64,000 nucleotides of DNA, from the NCBI GenBank assembly GCA_017453325.1, contig JAFTKK010000040.1, forward strand, positions 17,273 through 81,272, written 5' to 3'. Numbering within the stretch: position 1 is the first letter of the stretch; each line of letters opens with the position of its first letter. This DNA comes from Clostridia bacterium. Lineage in GTDB: Bacteria; Bacillota; Clostridia; Oscillospirales; CAG-272. The notes beneath the pieces are model-generated. The model was not told the DNA's origin and did no database searches. It worked only from the letters and a program-made list of their open reading frames with translations. Below, in pieces: positions 42,217 through 50,754 of this stretch. Made by a program: the position numbers and the translations under genes.

Positions 42217-43120
42217 CTGCCGCCTCCCAATCGGTGACGTCGTACGTATACAGAAATTGCCCCGAGGCGCGGGAAAGACCCACATATGCACCGAACACGC
42301 GTGCCTCGTGCAACAGACGCATACCGGGACGCGCGAGCAGCTCCCGAATACCTGCAGCGTGCGCCGTGGCAATCAGCGGCACGCCGCCCGTGTGTGCCGC
42401 GACGATCTCCTGTGCCTCCGATAGATCACCGATCTCGTCGCACACAATCACCTCTGCCGAGAGCGTGCGCGTGGCAATCCCGATCCCGCGCCCGCGCGGA
42501 TAACCCATTAAAACATCAAGCAAAAGCTCCGCGCCCTCGGTAAATGCACCGAGCTCACCGCGCGTATCCACCACGGCCACGCGACGCGGGTGCGCGCCTC
42601 CCGCGAGACCCACCGCAACTCCGCGCAGCAGCGTGGTCTTCCCCACCCCGGGCGGCGCGTAAATTAAAATACCGCGCGTGTGGGAAAGCTCCTCAAACAA
42701 AGCACAGATCTCCCCGCCCACGGGGGGTGTTTTGTGCGGCAAACGGATGGAAAAAGAGGAGATGTGAGAAATGCCGGTGATCTTGCCGCCCACCACCGCA
42801 GCGTGGCCGCAAACACCGACACGCACACCGTTTGACAAAACGAGATACCCTTCACCAAGGGTCTCGCTGTGCGCATAAAGAGAACCGGTGCAAAGCTGCA
42901 GCAAAAGCGTTTCCATCTCCTCGCCGCCAAGCACCGTGGCAAGGCGCAGATTTTCGCCGCCCACCGTCACCGATGCACACCGTCCGCGACGCAGCCGCAG
43001 CTCCTCGGGAAACATCCCGCCCGGCACCGTACGCTCCAGCTCCTCGAGAAGCCGCAGCGGCAGAAGCGCCGCGAGAAAGCGCGGCAGCAGCTCGCGCCGA
43101 TCGACCACAATGCATTGCAT
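42203..43120 (-). CDS. spoIIIAA: Stage III sporulation protein AA (AAA ATPase)
   Basis: 305-residue ATPase of the SpoIIIA complex, related to secretion ATPases. Walker A APPGVGKTTLLR is near residue 155, Walker B VIVCDEIGD near 227, and GVPLIATAHA carries the sensor-type region. The N-terminal domain includes the HISSFSIRLPHK segment conserved in the family. It probably powers assembly or transport through the channel from the mother cell. First gene of the cluster; no clear sigma-E promoter could be confirmed upstream. It starts behind AAAGGGGGG. Confidence 0.93.
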   Translation of the reverse strand: MQCIVVDRRELLPRFLAALLPLRLLEELERTVPGGMFPEELRLRRGRCASVTVGGENLRLATVLGGEEMETLLLQLCTGSLYAHSETLGEGYLVLSNGVRVGVCGHAAVVGGKITGISHISSFSIRLPHKTPPVGGEICALFEELSHTRGILIYAPPGVGKTTLLRGVAVGLAGGAHPRRVAVVDTRGELGAFTEGAELLLDVLMGYPRGRGIGIATRTLSAEVIVCDEIGDLSEAQEIVAAHTGGVPLIATAHAAGIRELLARPGMRLLHEARVFGAYVGLSRASGQFLYTYDVTDWEAADAFF

Positions 43121-43279
43121 ACCGCACCCCCCTTTGCTATTACCTTATGTTGTGGGAAAGGCGTTTAGAACCAAACTTGTCCGCAGCAATCTGGTCTTAT
43201 AAAAATATATCAATTTGGTTATTTCTTGCATATCAGTTTTGTGATACAATAACAGCATCAACACAAAAGGAGCCTTGTT

Positions 43280-44125
43280 ATGGAACAGGATAAACGAGTT
43301 TTAACGGTGCAGGATATCTCTTGCGTAGGGCAATGCTCTCTGACGGTAGCACTTCCCATTATCTCGGCCTGCGGCATTGAGACCGCCATTCTCCCCTCGG
43401 CCGTGCTTTCCACGCACACGGGTGGCTTTTCGGGCTGGACCTTCCGAGATCTGACTGACGACATTCCCGCCATTGTCGACCATTGGCAAAAGGAAAAGCT
43501 CTGCTTTGACGCCATTTACACGGGCTACCTCGGCAGCAAGCGTCAGATCGAGCTGGTGAAGGATATGTTTGCGCGTCTCGGCACGCCCGATGCTTTAAAG
43601 ATCGTGGATCCTGCCATGGCCGACCACGGCAAGCTTTACTACGGCTTTGACGAGGCCTTTGCACATGAGATGGCCACGCTGGTGGGGACGGCGGATATCG
43701 CCCTGCCCAACATTACCGAGGCGGCCATGATGACGGACACGCCCTACATCGGCGAGGGCTATGACGAGAGCTATATCCGCACGCTGATGGACAAGGTGCT
43801 GGCGCTGGGCGCGAAAACGGTGGTGCTCACGGGTGTTTCCTACCGCGCGGGCGAGCTTGGCGTTGCGGTGCTGTCGCGCGGAGATGCAGAGATCTCCTAT
43901 TATTTCCACGAAAAGCTGCAAAAGAGCTGCCACGGCACGGGCGATATTTTTGCCTCTGCCTTTGTAGGCGCTATCGTGCGCGGCCGCGACCCGCTTGCCG
44001 CAGCTACGGTGGCTGCCGATTTCACGCTGGCGGGTATGCGCATCACGCAAAAGGACGACACGCATTGGTACGGCACCAAGTTTGAAAGAGCGCTGCCGAT
44101 GCTGGTAAATGAACTGAACAAGTAA
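43280..44125 (+). CDS. Pyridoxamine kinase
   Basis: 281-residue kinase of the PdxK/PdxY branch of the ribokinase superfamily, phosphorylating pyridoxal, pyridoxamine or pyridoxine in vitamin B6 salvage. The N-terminal VQDISCVGQCSLTVALP, the THTGG substrate loop near residue 47, the YTGYLGS motif near 77, VDPAMADHGKLY, and the catalytic CHGTGDIFASAF near 218 are all in place. The ATG follows AAAGGAG. It is transcribed alone, divergent from spoIIIA. The next 160 bases hold stacked hairpins and a terminator. Confidence 0.92.
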   Translation: MEQDKRVLTVQDISCVGQCSLTVALPIISACGIETAILPSAVLSTHTGGFSGWTFRDLTDDIPAIVDHWQKEKLCFDAIYTGYLGSKRQIELVKDMFARLGTPDALKIVDPAMADHGKLYYGFDEAFAHEMATLVGTADIALPNITEAAMMTDTPYIGEGYDESYIRTLMDKVLALGAKTVVLTGVSYRAGELGVAVLSRGDAEISYYFHEKLQKSCHGTGDIFASAFVGAIVRGRDPLAAATVAADFTLAGMRITQKDDTHWYGTKFERALPMLVNELNK

Positions 44126-44128
44126 AGG

Positions 44129-44276
44129 CTTTGTGCGAAACAGCACACAAAGCACAAACGGAGCTGCGTCATTTGATGCAGAAGGCGTGATCTCGGCACG
44201 ATAGGCGTATACACATACGTCGAGTGCCGAGAGCGCGCCTAAAAAGCACATAAAAATTGAAATTCGCAAGAATTTC
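44129..44276. other. Array of hairpins downstream of pyridoxamine kinase
   Basis: Non-coding stretch with several inverted repeats in a row. They are GCTTTGTG/CACAAAGC (44129-44154), a compound stem TCTCGGCAC/GTGCCGAGA (44191-44232) enclosing CGTAT-ACAC-ATACG, and GAAATTC-GCAA-GAATTTC (44259-44276). None but the last-placed element at 44288 has a proper T tract, so they look like a structured RNA or degenerate mobile repeat rather than simple terminators. No gene was seen here. Confidence 0.5.
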
Positions 44277-44287
44277 TACCTTAAAAC

Positions 44288-44340
44288 AAAAAAGCCACTT
44301 TACTATCGATATTTGATAGCAAAAGCGGCTTTATTTTTTT
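44288..44340. terminator. Imperfect bidirectional terminator
   Basis: AAAGCC-A-CTTT pairs with AAAG-C-GGCTTT, extended by CTATC/GATAG, with A and T runs at both ends. It is suitable for both convergent genes (ends 44125 and 44390). Confidence 0.75.
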
Positions 44341-44389
44341 ATTTGTTTTGTGTGTTTTTGGTCTGCGCGAATGACGTAGCTCCATTTCA

Positions 44390-45508
44390 CTATGAAGATT
44401 TCTCACTTGCCTGCAACGGCGGTGCGTTGGTATTTTTCTTTGCCGCGCGGCGACCCTCGCCGAGCACGGCAAGCGTCTCGGTCAGCAGCACGCGCATGTC
44501 GTCGGGCATATCGGCATAAGCAGAAAGCATTTGCCGCCAGCGCTTGCCGCTGAGAACACCCGAAACGGTATCCTGCTCGCTTGCCTCCAGCACCGAAAAA
44601 AGTGCTTCGGAAAAACGGCGGCGGCGTTCGGGACTGGTGGTGTTGACAAAATGATCGACAATAGCCTCGGTGCGCTTGCCAAAGGCGGTACGCTCCTTGG
44701 TATAAACGAAATCGTTGCCTAAGACCTCCCAAGAATAGCCGTCGTGCTGCATGAGGCCCTTTTTGGCGCTTTTGACGATCTGATACTTGACGTCGTGCTC
44801 CAAAAGAACGGCTACGATGGAGGATTCGGGCAGATAGGTAAAGATGCGGTCACGCAGCTCAAGATAGGCCGCACTCGCGAGGGTACTGTCACAAAAGCCG
44901 GGACCGTCGTGATTATACACGGCGCGGATGCGGTGACGCAGGTGATCACCCGCATTGACCGCCGCGTACATGGCAAGATTGCCGCCCTTGGAATGGCCAC
45001 CCGTAAAAATGCGACGCAGGGGATACGCTGCTGCGACCTCGCGCAGATACTGTACGGCCGCGAGCTGGGCGGGCACGGGGCACTCGTAGCTCATGCGGAA
45101 GTCCTCCTTCCAGCCGACGAGCGTATCGTCCGTGCCCTCAAAGGCAACGAAAATATTTTGCCCCGGCAGCAAAAAGGAAACGGCACCGAACTGCATGCCC
45201 TTTGCACGGTTGAGGATCTTTTTTGCCGCAAAGAGCCGCAATGAGGAAAAACGGCCCGTGTCGGCCAAGGTGCGCAAAAGCTGCTCGTGCTTGACGGGAA
45301 GCTCCCCTTTTGCCACGGTGGGACGCGCGAAATACGCCTTTGCAGCAGCGGCAAGACGCACGGGCTCAGCCGTGGGCGCCGGGGGCACGATGCCATCAAG
45401 ATCAAGATAGGCGAGCATGGAAAAGATCAGCGCATCTACGGGGCAAAGCGAGGCGCTGCCGAACGAAAGATCGCCGCGCCAGGTAAGATAATCAGACAAA
45501 TTGCTCAT
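44390..45508 (-). CDS. Mbeg1-like protein (DUF2974, alpha/beta-hydrolase fold)
   Basis: 372-residue protein of the Mbeg1/DUF2974 group, common in Firmicutes. The start NLSDYLTWRGDLSF is typical. A lipase-like core has FVAFEGTDDTLVGWKEDF and the nucleophile elbow GGHSKGGNLAMY near residue 168, followed by NHDGPGF. It is probably a cytoplasmic serine hydrolase; the substrate is unknown. The C-terminal tail is charged. Transcribed alone. A TATACT lies upstream with TTGAAA at a long 19-base spacing, so the promoter is uncertain. Confidence 0.85.
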   Translation of the reverse strand: MSNLSDYLTWRGDLSFGSASLCPVDALIFSMLAYLDLDGIVPPAPTAEPVRLAAAAKAYFARPTVAKGELPVKHEQLLRTLADTGRFSSLRLFAAKKILNRAKGMQFGAVSFLLPGQNIFVAFEGTDDTLVGWKEDFRMSYECPVPAQLAAVQYLREVAAAYPLRRIFTGGHSKGGNLAMYAAVNAGDHLRHRIRAVYNHDGPGFCDSTLASAAYLELRDRIFTYLPESSIVAVLLEHDVKYQIVKSAKKGLMQHDGYSWEVLGNDFVYTKERTAFGKRTEAIVDHFVNTTSPERRRRFSEALFSVLEASEQDTVSGVLSGKRWRQMLSAYADMPDDMRVLLTETLAVLGEGRRAAKKNTNAPPLQASEKSS

Positions 45509-45572
45509 AAACGCCCTCCTTTTCCGAGTATATGCGACGGCTTGCCGCCTGTTTCAACAATATTATGATAAC

Positions 45573-45609
45573 AAAAAAGCGGCGGCCTGTCAAGGCAGGC
45601 CGCCCGCTT
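45573..45609 (-). terminator. Terminator after ygiQ
   Basis: Stem GCGGCGGCCTG/CAGGCCGCC-c-GC with a run of six T on the minus strand, placed 17 bases after the ygiQ stop at 45626. Confidence 0.85.
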
Positions 45610-45625
45610 AAAAGGCAGGAATATA

Positions 45626-47599
45626 TTACCGCTTATGCCCGGCGACGGGCTTCTTTTTGCCGACGCGCGGACTGCTTTTGCCGCGTCCCTTGTCACCGCG
45701 CCCTACGGGGGCCTTGGGTGCCGCACTCGCCTTGGTGCGTCCCCTGTGCGATGCGGAGCTTCGCTTTTGGGGGGCGCCGTCGGTGCGGGGCGCTGCGCCC
45801 GCGGCGGGACGCACGAGGCAATGAGGTGCCGTGCCGATCAGATCCTCACGGTGCGCTTTTTGCAGTGCCTCGCGCACGGCAGCGGCATTTTGCGGCCGAT
45901 TGAATTGCAAGAGAGCGCGCTGCAGCTGCTTTTCACGGTAGTCACGCGGCACAAAAACGGGCTTCATCGTGAGGGGGTCGATGCCGGTATAAAACATGAC
46001 GGTAGAGGCGGTGCCGGGGGTGGGATAATAATCCTGCACCTGCTCGGGCGCATAACGGTCGCGCTTCAGGCACTCGGCAAGCGCCACGGCATCGGAAAGC
46101 GTACTACCGGGATGACTCGACATGAGATAGGGCACCAGATACTGCTCCTTGCCCATCGATTTGGTCAGCTCAAAAAAGCGCTCGCGGAATTTTTGATACA
46201 CGCCGAAGTGCGGCTTGCCCATGGCGTCAAGCACACCCGGGGCACAATGCTCGGGGGCGACCTTCAGCTGACCGCTGACATGATCGCGCACCAGCTTTTT
46301 GAAAAAGCGCTCATCGGGGTCGGCGAGCAGATAATCAAAGCGGATGCCCGAACGGATAAAGACCTTTTTGACACCCGGCAAGGCCTCAACGGTCTCCAGC
46401 AAGCGGATGTACTCGCTATGATCGACCTTTAAATTTTTACACGGTGTGGGGGCTAAGCACTTGCGATTGGTGCACACGCCGCTTTTCAGCTGCTTGTCAC
46501 ACGCAGGGGCGCGGAAATTGGCCGTAGGGCCGCCCACGTCGTGTATGTAACCCTTGAAATCGGGCATGGCGATGATCTGCTTGCATTCCTCCACCACGCT
46601 TTCAATACTGCGCGAGCGCACCGTGCGCCCTTGGTGAAAGGCGAGCGCGCAGAAATTGCAGGCGCCGAAACAGCCGCGATTGTGCGTGACCGAGAAGCGC
46701 ACCTCTTCTATGGCAGGCACACCGCCCAACTTTTCATACATGGGGTGATAGGTGCGCGCATAGGGCAGCGCGTAAACGCGGTCAAGCTCCTCGCGCTCAA
46801 GGGGCGGCATGGGGGGATTTTGCACCAGCATCTTGTTGTCGTAATATTCCACCACGGCCTTGCCGCTGATGCTATCCTGATTGCGATATTGCACACCGAA
46901 GGCCTCGGCATAGCGGCGTTTATCGTTTTTGAGCTCGTTATAATCAAAGGCGGCCGCCACGGGATAGTGCACGGGCTCCTCGCGCGCGCAGAGATAGACC
47001 GTGCCGCGCACGTCGCGAATCTTTTTGACGGGCACGCCCTTATCAAGAAGCGCGGCAATGCGGAGCAGGATATTCTCGCCCATGCCGTAGGTCAGCAGGT
47101 CGGCGCGGGCATCGACCAGAACCGAACGGCGCACCTTATCATCCCAATAATCGTAATGTGCGAAACGGCGCAGCGACGCCTCAAGACCGCCGAGAATAAT
47201 CGGCACGTCGCCATAGGCCTCACGAATGCGATTGCAATAAACGATCACCGCGCGATCGGGGCGGTTGCCCATTTTGCCGCCGGGAGAATAATAATCATAG
47301 GAACGGCGTTTTTTGGCGGCGGTATAATGCGCCACCATGCTGTCGATATTGCCCGACGTGACAAGAAATCCAAGACGGGGGCGGCCAAACTCACGAAACG
47401 CCTCGGCGCTTTTATAATCGGGCTGGGCGAGGATGGCCACACGATAGCCCGCTGCCGTGAGCACGCGCGAGATGATGGAAACACCAAAGGAGGGGTGATC
47501 GACATACGCATCCCCCGTAACATATACAAAATCGGGCACATCCCAGCCCCTCGCCGCCATATCTGCGCGGTTAACGGGCAAAAATTCCGCATTTTGCAT
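45626..47599 (-). CDS. ygiQ: YgiQ-family radical SAM protein
   Basis: 657-residue member of the UPF0313/YgiQ family. An N-terminal B12-binding-like domain (about 15-290) is followed by a radical SAM core with NRGCFGACNFCAL (CX3CX2C) near residue 310, a downstream Cys-rich stretch (CTNRKCLAPTPCKN), and a family C-terminal domain with YYPTPGTASTVMFYTG. The last 60 residues are basic and low-complexity (KR/SS-rich), a species-variable tail. The substrate is not known in this family. It has its own promoter and terminator. Confidence 0.92.
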   Translation of the reverse strand: MQNAEFLPVNRADMAARGWDVPDFVYVTGDAYVDHPSFGVSIISRVLTAAGYRVAILAQPDYKSAEAFREFGRPRLGFLVTSGNIDSMVAHYTAAKKRRSYDYYSPGGKMGNRPDRAVIVYCNRIREAYGDVPIILGGLEASLRRFAHYDYWDDKVRRSVLVDARADLLTYGMGENILLRIAALLDKGVPVKKIRDVRGTVYLCAREEPVHYPVAAAFDYNELKNDKRRYAEAFGVQYRNQDSISGKAVVEYYDNKMLVQNPPMPPLEREELDRVYALPYARTYHPMYEKLGGVPAIEEVRFSVTHNRGCFGACNFCALAFHQGRTVRSRSIESVVEECKQIIAMPDFKGYIHDVGGPTANFRAPACDKQLKSGVCTNRKCLAPTPCKNLKVDHSEYIRLLETVEALPGVKKVFIRSGIRFDYLLADPDERFFKKLVRDHVSGQLKVAPEHCAPGVLDAMGKPHFGVYQKFRERFFELTKSMGKEQYLVPYLMSSHPGSTLSDAVALAECLKRDRYAPEQVQDYYPTPGTASTVMFYTGIDPLTMKPVFVPRDYREKQLQRALLQFNRPQNAAAVREALQKAHREDLIGTAPHCLVRPAAGAAPRTDGAPQKRSSASHRGRTKASAAPKAPVGRGDKGRGKSSPRVGKKKPVAGHKR

Positions 47600-47633
47600 A
47601 CCGTTTCACCCCTTTCTGCTTTTCTTCCCTTTT

Positions 47634-47662
47634 ATGATACAAAATTTTACGGTCTTTGTCAA
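47634..47662 (-). promoter_or_regulatory. Sigma-A promoter of ygiQ
   Basis: Minus strand TTGACA (47657-47662), 17-base spacer, TATCAT (47634-47639). It abuts the terminator of the upstream rhamnosidase gene. Confidence 0.78.
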
Positions 47663-47664
47663 GT

Positions 47665-47696
47665 AAAAAGCGCAGAGTCATTGCTCTGCGCTTTTT
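47665..47696 (-). terminator. Terminator after rhamnosidase gene
   Basis: AAAAAGCGCAGAG and CTCTGCGCTTTTT arms around a short loop, directly after the stop at 47699. Confidence 0.9.
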
Positions 47697-47698
47697 AC

Positions 47699-49942
47699 TT
47701 ATTGAGCGAAATGGTAAGTGCCGCCACCGACGGTCTCGGTATAGCCGCCGGGCAGCAGGACGGTAGCCTCGGTGCCTTGCGGCACGGTAAACTCATAATA
47801 CACGGTCTCCCCCTTATAATACCAGTTGCTTTCAATTCTGCCGCACACGGTATCAAGCGCACAGTTGATATGTCCCAGTCGTTTGTCGGGGTGAGGGGCG
47901 AGGGTGAATTTCCGATAACCTGCTGCGCGCTCATCAAACGTGATGCCTGCGGCAACGCCGTAGATCCAATCGCACACCGAGCCGTAAGCATAGTGATTAA
48001 AGGAGTTCATGCTCGTGCTCCAGAAGCTGCCGTCCTCCTTTTGGCTGTTCCAATGCTCCCACATGGTGGTGGCACCGTGCGTGACCGAATAAAGCCAGGA
48101 GGGATTGCGCTCCTCAAAGAGCAAGCGGTAAGCAAGATCGGTGCGGCCTGCGGCCGTCAGCACATGGAGAATATAGGGTGTGCCCACGAAGCCCGTGGTC
48201 ATGCGCCCGTCAAAGCCCTCGATCAGCTCGACCAGCTTGGAGACAAGCGCGGGGCGCTCTGTCTCGTCGCAAAGGCCGAAATGCAGGATCAGCACGAGGG
48301 CGGTTTGCGTCACGCCCCGACGGAACGGATCGCGCGGCTCGCCCTTATCGTTGAAGGAGGTGGCGGGAAATTGCTCCTTTGGCATGCCGTTTTCCATGAA
48401 ATAATCACGGAAGGTGCGGCGCACGTTCTCGCGCAGGGTGCGATAGTCGGCTACATCCTCGCCTAACACCTCGCCCGCCTTGACGACAAGGTCGGCGGAG
48501 TGATAGAAAAAGGCGGAGGCGATGAGGTCGGTTGAGGTAGCGCCCATGTACACGTCGGGACCCGCATCCATAGCGAGCCAGTCACCGTAGTGATAACCGC
48601 CGAGCCAGAGATATTCCTCCGCGCCCGCACTATGCTGGTAATCGACCCAGCGCTTCATGAGGTTAAAGTTCTCACAAAGGATCTGCTTGTCGCCGTAGGC
48701 GCAGTAGAGCTCCCACGGAATGACGGTGGCACAGTCGCCCCATGCGGCGGAAACGCGCGTGTACGCACCAACCACACCCGAGGGCACCACGCCAAGAACC
48801 GCGCCATCCTCACGCTGCTCGGCGCGCACGTCGGCCAGCCATTTTTCAAAAAATTTGCGCACATCGTAATTATAAGCGGCAGTGCGGCAGAAAACCTGGG
48901 CATCACCCGTCCAGCCAAGGCGCTCGTCACGCTGGGGGCAATCGGTGGGAAGATCAAGATAATTGCTCTTCTGACCCCAGACGGTATTGTGATAAAGCTG
49001 GTTGATCTTGGCATTGCCCGTGACAAGACGGCCCGTGCGCGCCATGTCGCTGTGCACGGCGATGGCGCGGAAGTCGCGCGGCTCTACCGCCTCGGCCGGG
49101 TAGCTGTCAAGGCGAACATAGCGGAAGCCCTGGAAGGAAAAGCGCGGCTTAAAGACGCGCGGCGTGCCATCCGAAACATAGATGATCTTGTTTTTTGCCG
49201 AGCGATAATTTTCGGTATAAAAATTACCCTCGCGATCCAGCACCTCGGCAAAGGAAAGCTCGATGCGGTCACCTGCCTTGCCACAGTAGGTCAGCTCCAC
49301 GTAGCCCGTCATATTCTGCCCGAAATCGAGCACGCGCTCACCCTTCGGCGTGGTGAAAAGCGATACGGGTGCGAGGCGCTCGTGCTCGGTGATGTCCTCG
49401 CCCAGCTGCGGCACCAAGGGGAATTTTTCGCAGGTCGCGTCGGGGGTGGCGTTGCCAAGACGGGTGATGGGTGCGGTATAGTCAACGGTTTCGCCGTCGT
49501 AGATATCGGAAAAGAGGACGGGTGAGGTGAAAACCTCCCACGTGCCATCGGTCACCACGGTTTCGGCGGTGCCGTCGGCATAACAAAGCGACAGCTCGGC
49601 GGTGACGGCATAATGATCGTGATAGGTCTTGCCGGCAGCCTTCCAGCCCAGCTTTCCGACCGCCCAGCCGGGGGCGCCCGTGATCTCGATGCGCGCTTCC
49701 CCCGACATCATATCGGTGACGTCAAAGGTCATATACTGCAGGCGCTTGTCATATGCGGTATAGCCGGGCGTCAGCACGGCCTTTCCCACCTTTTTACCCC
49801 CAATACGGGCTTCAAAAAGGCCAATAGCCGAGACCGAAAGCGCGGCGCTTTCAAGCGGCTTTTTTAAAGAGACGGTTTTGGCAAACACACAGGAGGCGCT
49901 CCCCATCGGCACAGGGGCGGTGATCCAATTCTTGTTGTTCAT
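47699..49942 (-). CDS. Alpha-L-rhamnosidase, GH78
   Basis: 747-residue GH78 enzyme. The N-terminal beta-sandwich domains occupy about residues 1-290, and an (alpha/alpha)6 catalytic barrel follows. Catalytic-region motifs DCPQRDERLGWTGDAQVF (general acid Glu in DER) and later the Trp/His-rich MWEHWNSQ and FNHYAYGSV are intact. It cleaves terminal L-rhamnose from plant glycans such as rutinosides or pectin side chains. It has no signal peptide and is shorter than many GH78s (850-1000), lacking an extra N-terminal domain. The start is uncertain: ATG at 49942 is 13 bases from GGAG, while an in-frame ATG at 49954 lies too close. Confidence 0.92.
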   Translation of the reverse strand: MNNKNWITAPVPMGSASCVFAKTVSLKKPLESAALSVSAIGLFEARIGGKKVGKAVLTPGYTAYDKRLQYMTFDVTDMMSGEARIEITGAPGWAVGKLGWKAAGKTYHDHYAVTAELSLCYADGTAETVVTDGTWEVFTSPVLFSDIYDGETVDYTAPITRLGNATPDATCEKFPLVPQLGEDITEHERLAPVSLFTTPKGERVLDFGQNMTGYVELTYCGKAGDRIELSFAEVLDREGNFYTENYRSAKNKIIYVSDGTPRVFKPRFSFQGFRYVRLDSYPAEAVEPRDFRAIAVHSDMARTGRLVTGNAKINQLYHNTVWGQKSNYLDLPTDCPQRDERLGWTGDAQVFCRTAAYNYDVRKFFEKWLADVRAEQREDGAVLGVVPSGVVGAYTRVSAAWGDCATVIPWELYCAYGDKQILCENFNLMKRWVDYQHSAGAEEYLWLGGYHYGDWLAMDAGPDVYMGATSTDLIASAFFYHSADLVVKAGEVLGEDVADYRTLRENVRRTFRDYFMENGMPKEQFPATSFNDKGEPRDPFRRGVTQTALVLILHFGLCDETERPALVSKLVELIEGFDGRMTTGFVGTPYILHVLTAAGRTDLAYRLLFEERNPSWLYSVTHGATTMWEHWNSQKEDGSFWSTSMNSFNHYAYGSVCDWIYGVAAGITFDERAAGYRKFTLAPHPDKRLGHINCALDTVCGRIESNWYYKGETVYYEFTVPQGTEATVLLPGGYTETVGGGTYHFAQ

Positions 49943-49995
49943 TCTCGTTCTCATTCTCCTTTCATGCGGAAGGCACACCGAGGCGTACTGATTTC

Positions 49996-50023
49996 ATCAT
50001 ATCAAAAAATTCGCCGTTGTCAA
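49996..50023 (-). promoter_or_regulatory. Sigma-A promoter of rhamnosidase gene
   Basis: Minus strand TTGACA (50018-50023), 16-base spacer, TATGAT (49996-50001). Confidence 0.7.
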
Positions 50024-50062
50024 GCGCAGGTGAAAAAAAGGCGCAAATCGGAATAAGTAAAA

Positions 50063-50090
50063 GGGTAGCCGTAAAGGAATCGAACTGCCG
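50063..50090 (-). other. tRNA 3'-end-like remnant beside islet B
   Basis: Read on the minus strand, this stretch has a T-loop-like TTCGATT followed by GGCTACC, as in the T arm and acceptor 3' strand of a tRNA. The T-stem does not pair properly and no 5' half is present, so this is not a functional tRNA. It could be the leftover of an integration site next to the AT-rich XRE/DUF6809 islet, or chance. Confidence 0.3.
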
Positions 50091-50136
50091 CCTTGATGAA
50101 ATACAACAAACGTATTTTTCTGTGACGCAAAAGATT

Positions 50137-50406
50137 TTATTTTCCAAAATTCCCCGCGTCCAAGAGAAATGAAACACCAAATTCGCACCCTGTGAAAAAC
50201 GCCTTCTTTACAAAAAGTGCCTCCATATCGTACAATGCCTCAACATATTTTTCCACCGCCTGCTCTTGTTCTTTATTAAGCAAAGCACTTGCTTTTTCGT
50301 GTAGCTCTGCGGCCTTTTTTGTCAGCTTTCGCTCTTCATCCGTATCAATTGCGGCGCATTCGCCCGACAAATAGTCATTCCATAGCTTTGCAAGTGTTTC
50401 TTTCAT
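50137..50406 (-). CDS. DUF6809-like small protein, islet B
   Basis: 89-residue hydrophilic, probably helical protein, the counterpart of the gene at 6570-6842. It has the same length, the same divergent XRE neighbour and a matching C-terminal motif (KAFFTGCEFGVSFLLDAG). It also resembles the DUF6809 family of unknown function. No signal peptide or membrane helix. The ATG at 50406 follows GGGAGGAAG. It is transcribed from a near-consensus promoter with inverted repeats in its spacer. AT-rich relative to flanking genes. Confidence 0.8.
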   Translation of the reverse strand: MKETLAKLWNDYLSGECAAIDTDEERKLTKKAAELHEKASALLNKEQEQAVEKYVEALYDMEALFVKKAFFTGCEFGVSFLLDAGNFGK

Positions 50407-50434
50407 TTTCTTCCTCCCTCAATAGTCCAAAAGC

Positions 50435-50474
50435 GAACTAAATATAGTATAGTTCAGATGCGAACTAAAGTCAA
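50435..50474 (-). promoter_or_regulatory. Sigma-A promoter with GAACTA/TAGTTC operators
   Basis: Minus strand TTGACT (50469-50474), 17-base spacer, TATACT (50446-50451), serving the DUF6809-like gene. GAACTA half-sites lie at 50435-50440 and 50462-50467, and TAGTTC at 50450-50455. They form TAGTTC-N6-GAACTA across the spacer and a second inverted pair over the start region. The layout mirrors islet A but with a different sequence. Repression by the divergent XRE protein is inferred. Confidence 0.78.
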
Positions 50475-50492
50475 CCCTTTTTAGTTTATTTG

Positions 50493-50501
50493 TGCTATAA
50501 T
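50493..50501 (+). promoter_or_regulatory. Extended -10 for XRE regulator B
   Basis: TGC-TATAAT (50493-50501), 27 bases before the ATG at 50528, without a good -35. It is weaker than the divergent promoter, as expected of an autoregulated repressor gene. Confidence 0.6.
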
Positions 50502-50527
50502 TTTTAAAAAAGCACAGGGTGATAAAA

Positions 50528-50746
50528 ATGGATGTATATCAAAGGCTAAAAAACCTAAGGGAAGACGCTGATAAAAGTCAGGAAGAAATTGCAAAAATCA
50601 TAGGTACCAGTCAATCTTATTACGCCCAGTATGAAAACGGAAAAAGAGCCATTCCGTTTGAGCGCATGGTCGCTTTGGCAAGATATTACAATGTTTCTCT
50701 TGACTATCTGGCAGGATTTATCGACACACCGAAAAAGCTTAAATAG
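50528..50746 (+). CDS. XRE-family HTH regulator, islet B
   Basis: 72-residue Cro/C1-type regulator. The HTH runs about residues 5-58 (KSQEEIAKIIGTSQSYYAQY), and the end YNVSLDYLAG...PKKL is shared with the regulator at 6229-6447, with identical length. Differences fall in the recognition-helix area (GTSQSYYAQ versus NTTYQYYST), which fits the different operator sequences. The ATG at 50528 follows AGGGTGAT; the GTG three codons upstream overlaps it. It probably represses the divergent small gene. Confidence 0.92.
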   Translation: MDVYQRLKNLREDADKSQEEIAKIIGTSQSYYAQYENGKRAIPFERMVALARYYNVSLDYLAGFIDTPKKLK

Positions 50747-50754
50747 CTAACAAT

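Noticed and set aside
43121-43279. Sigma-E promoter for spoIIIAA
   Set aside because: Such a promoter is expected, but no segment matched both the -35 and the -10 consensus with correct spacing.
50063-50110. Functional tRNA gene
   Set aside because: Only T-arm and acceptor-like parts are visible, the T-stem mispairs and there is no 5' half; no intact tRNA or rRNA was found in the window.
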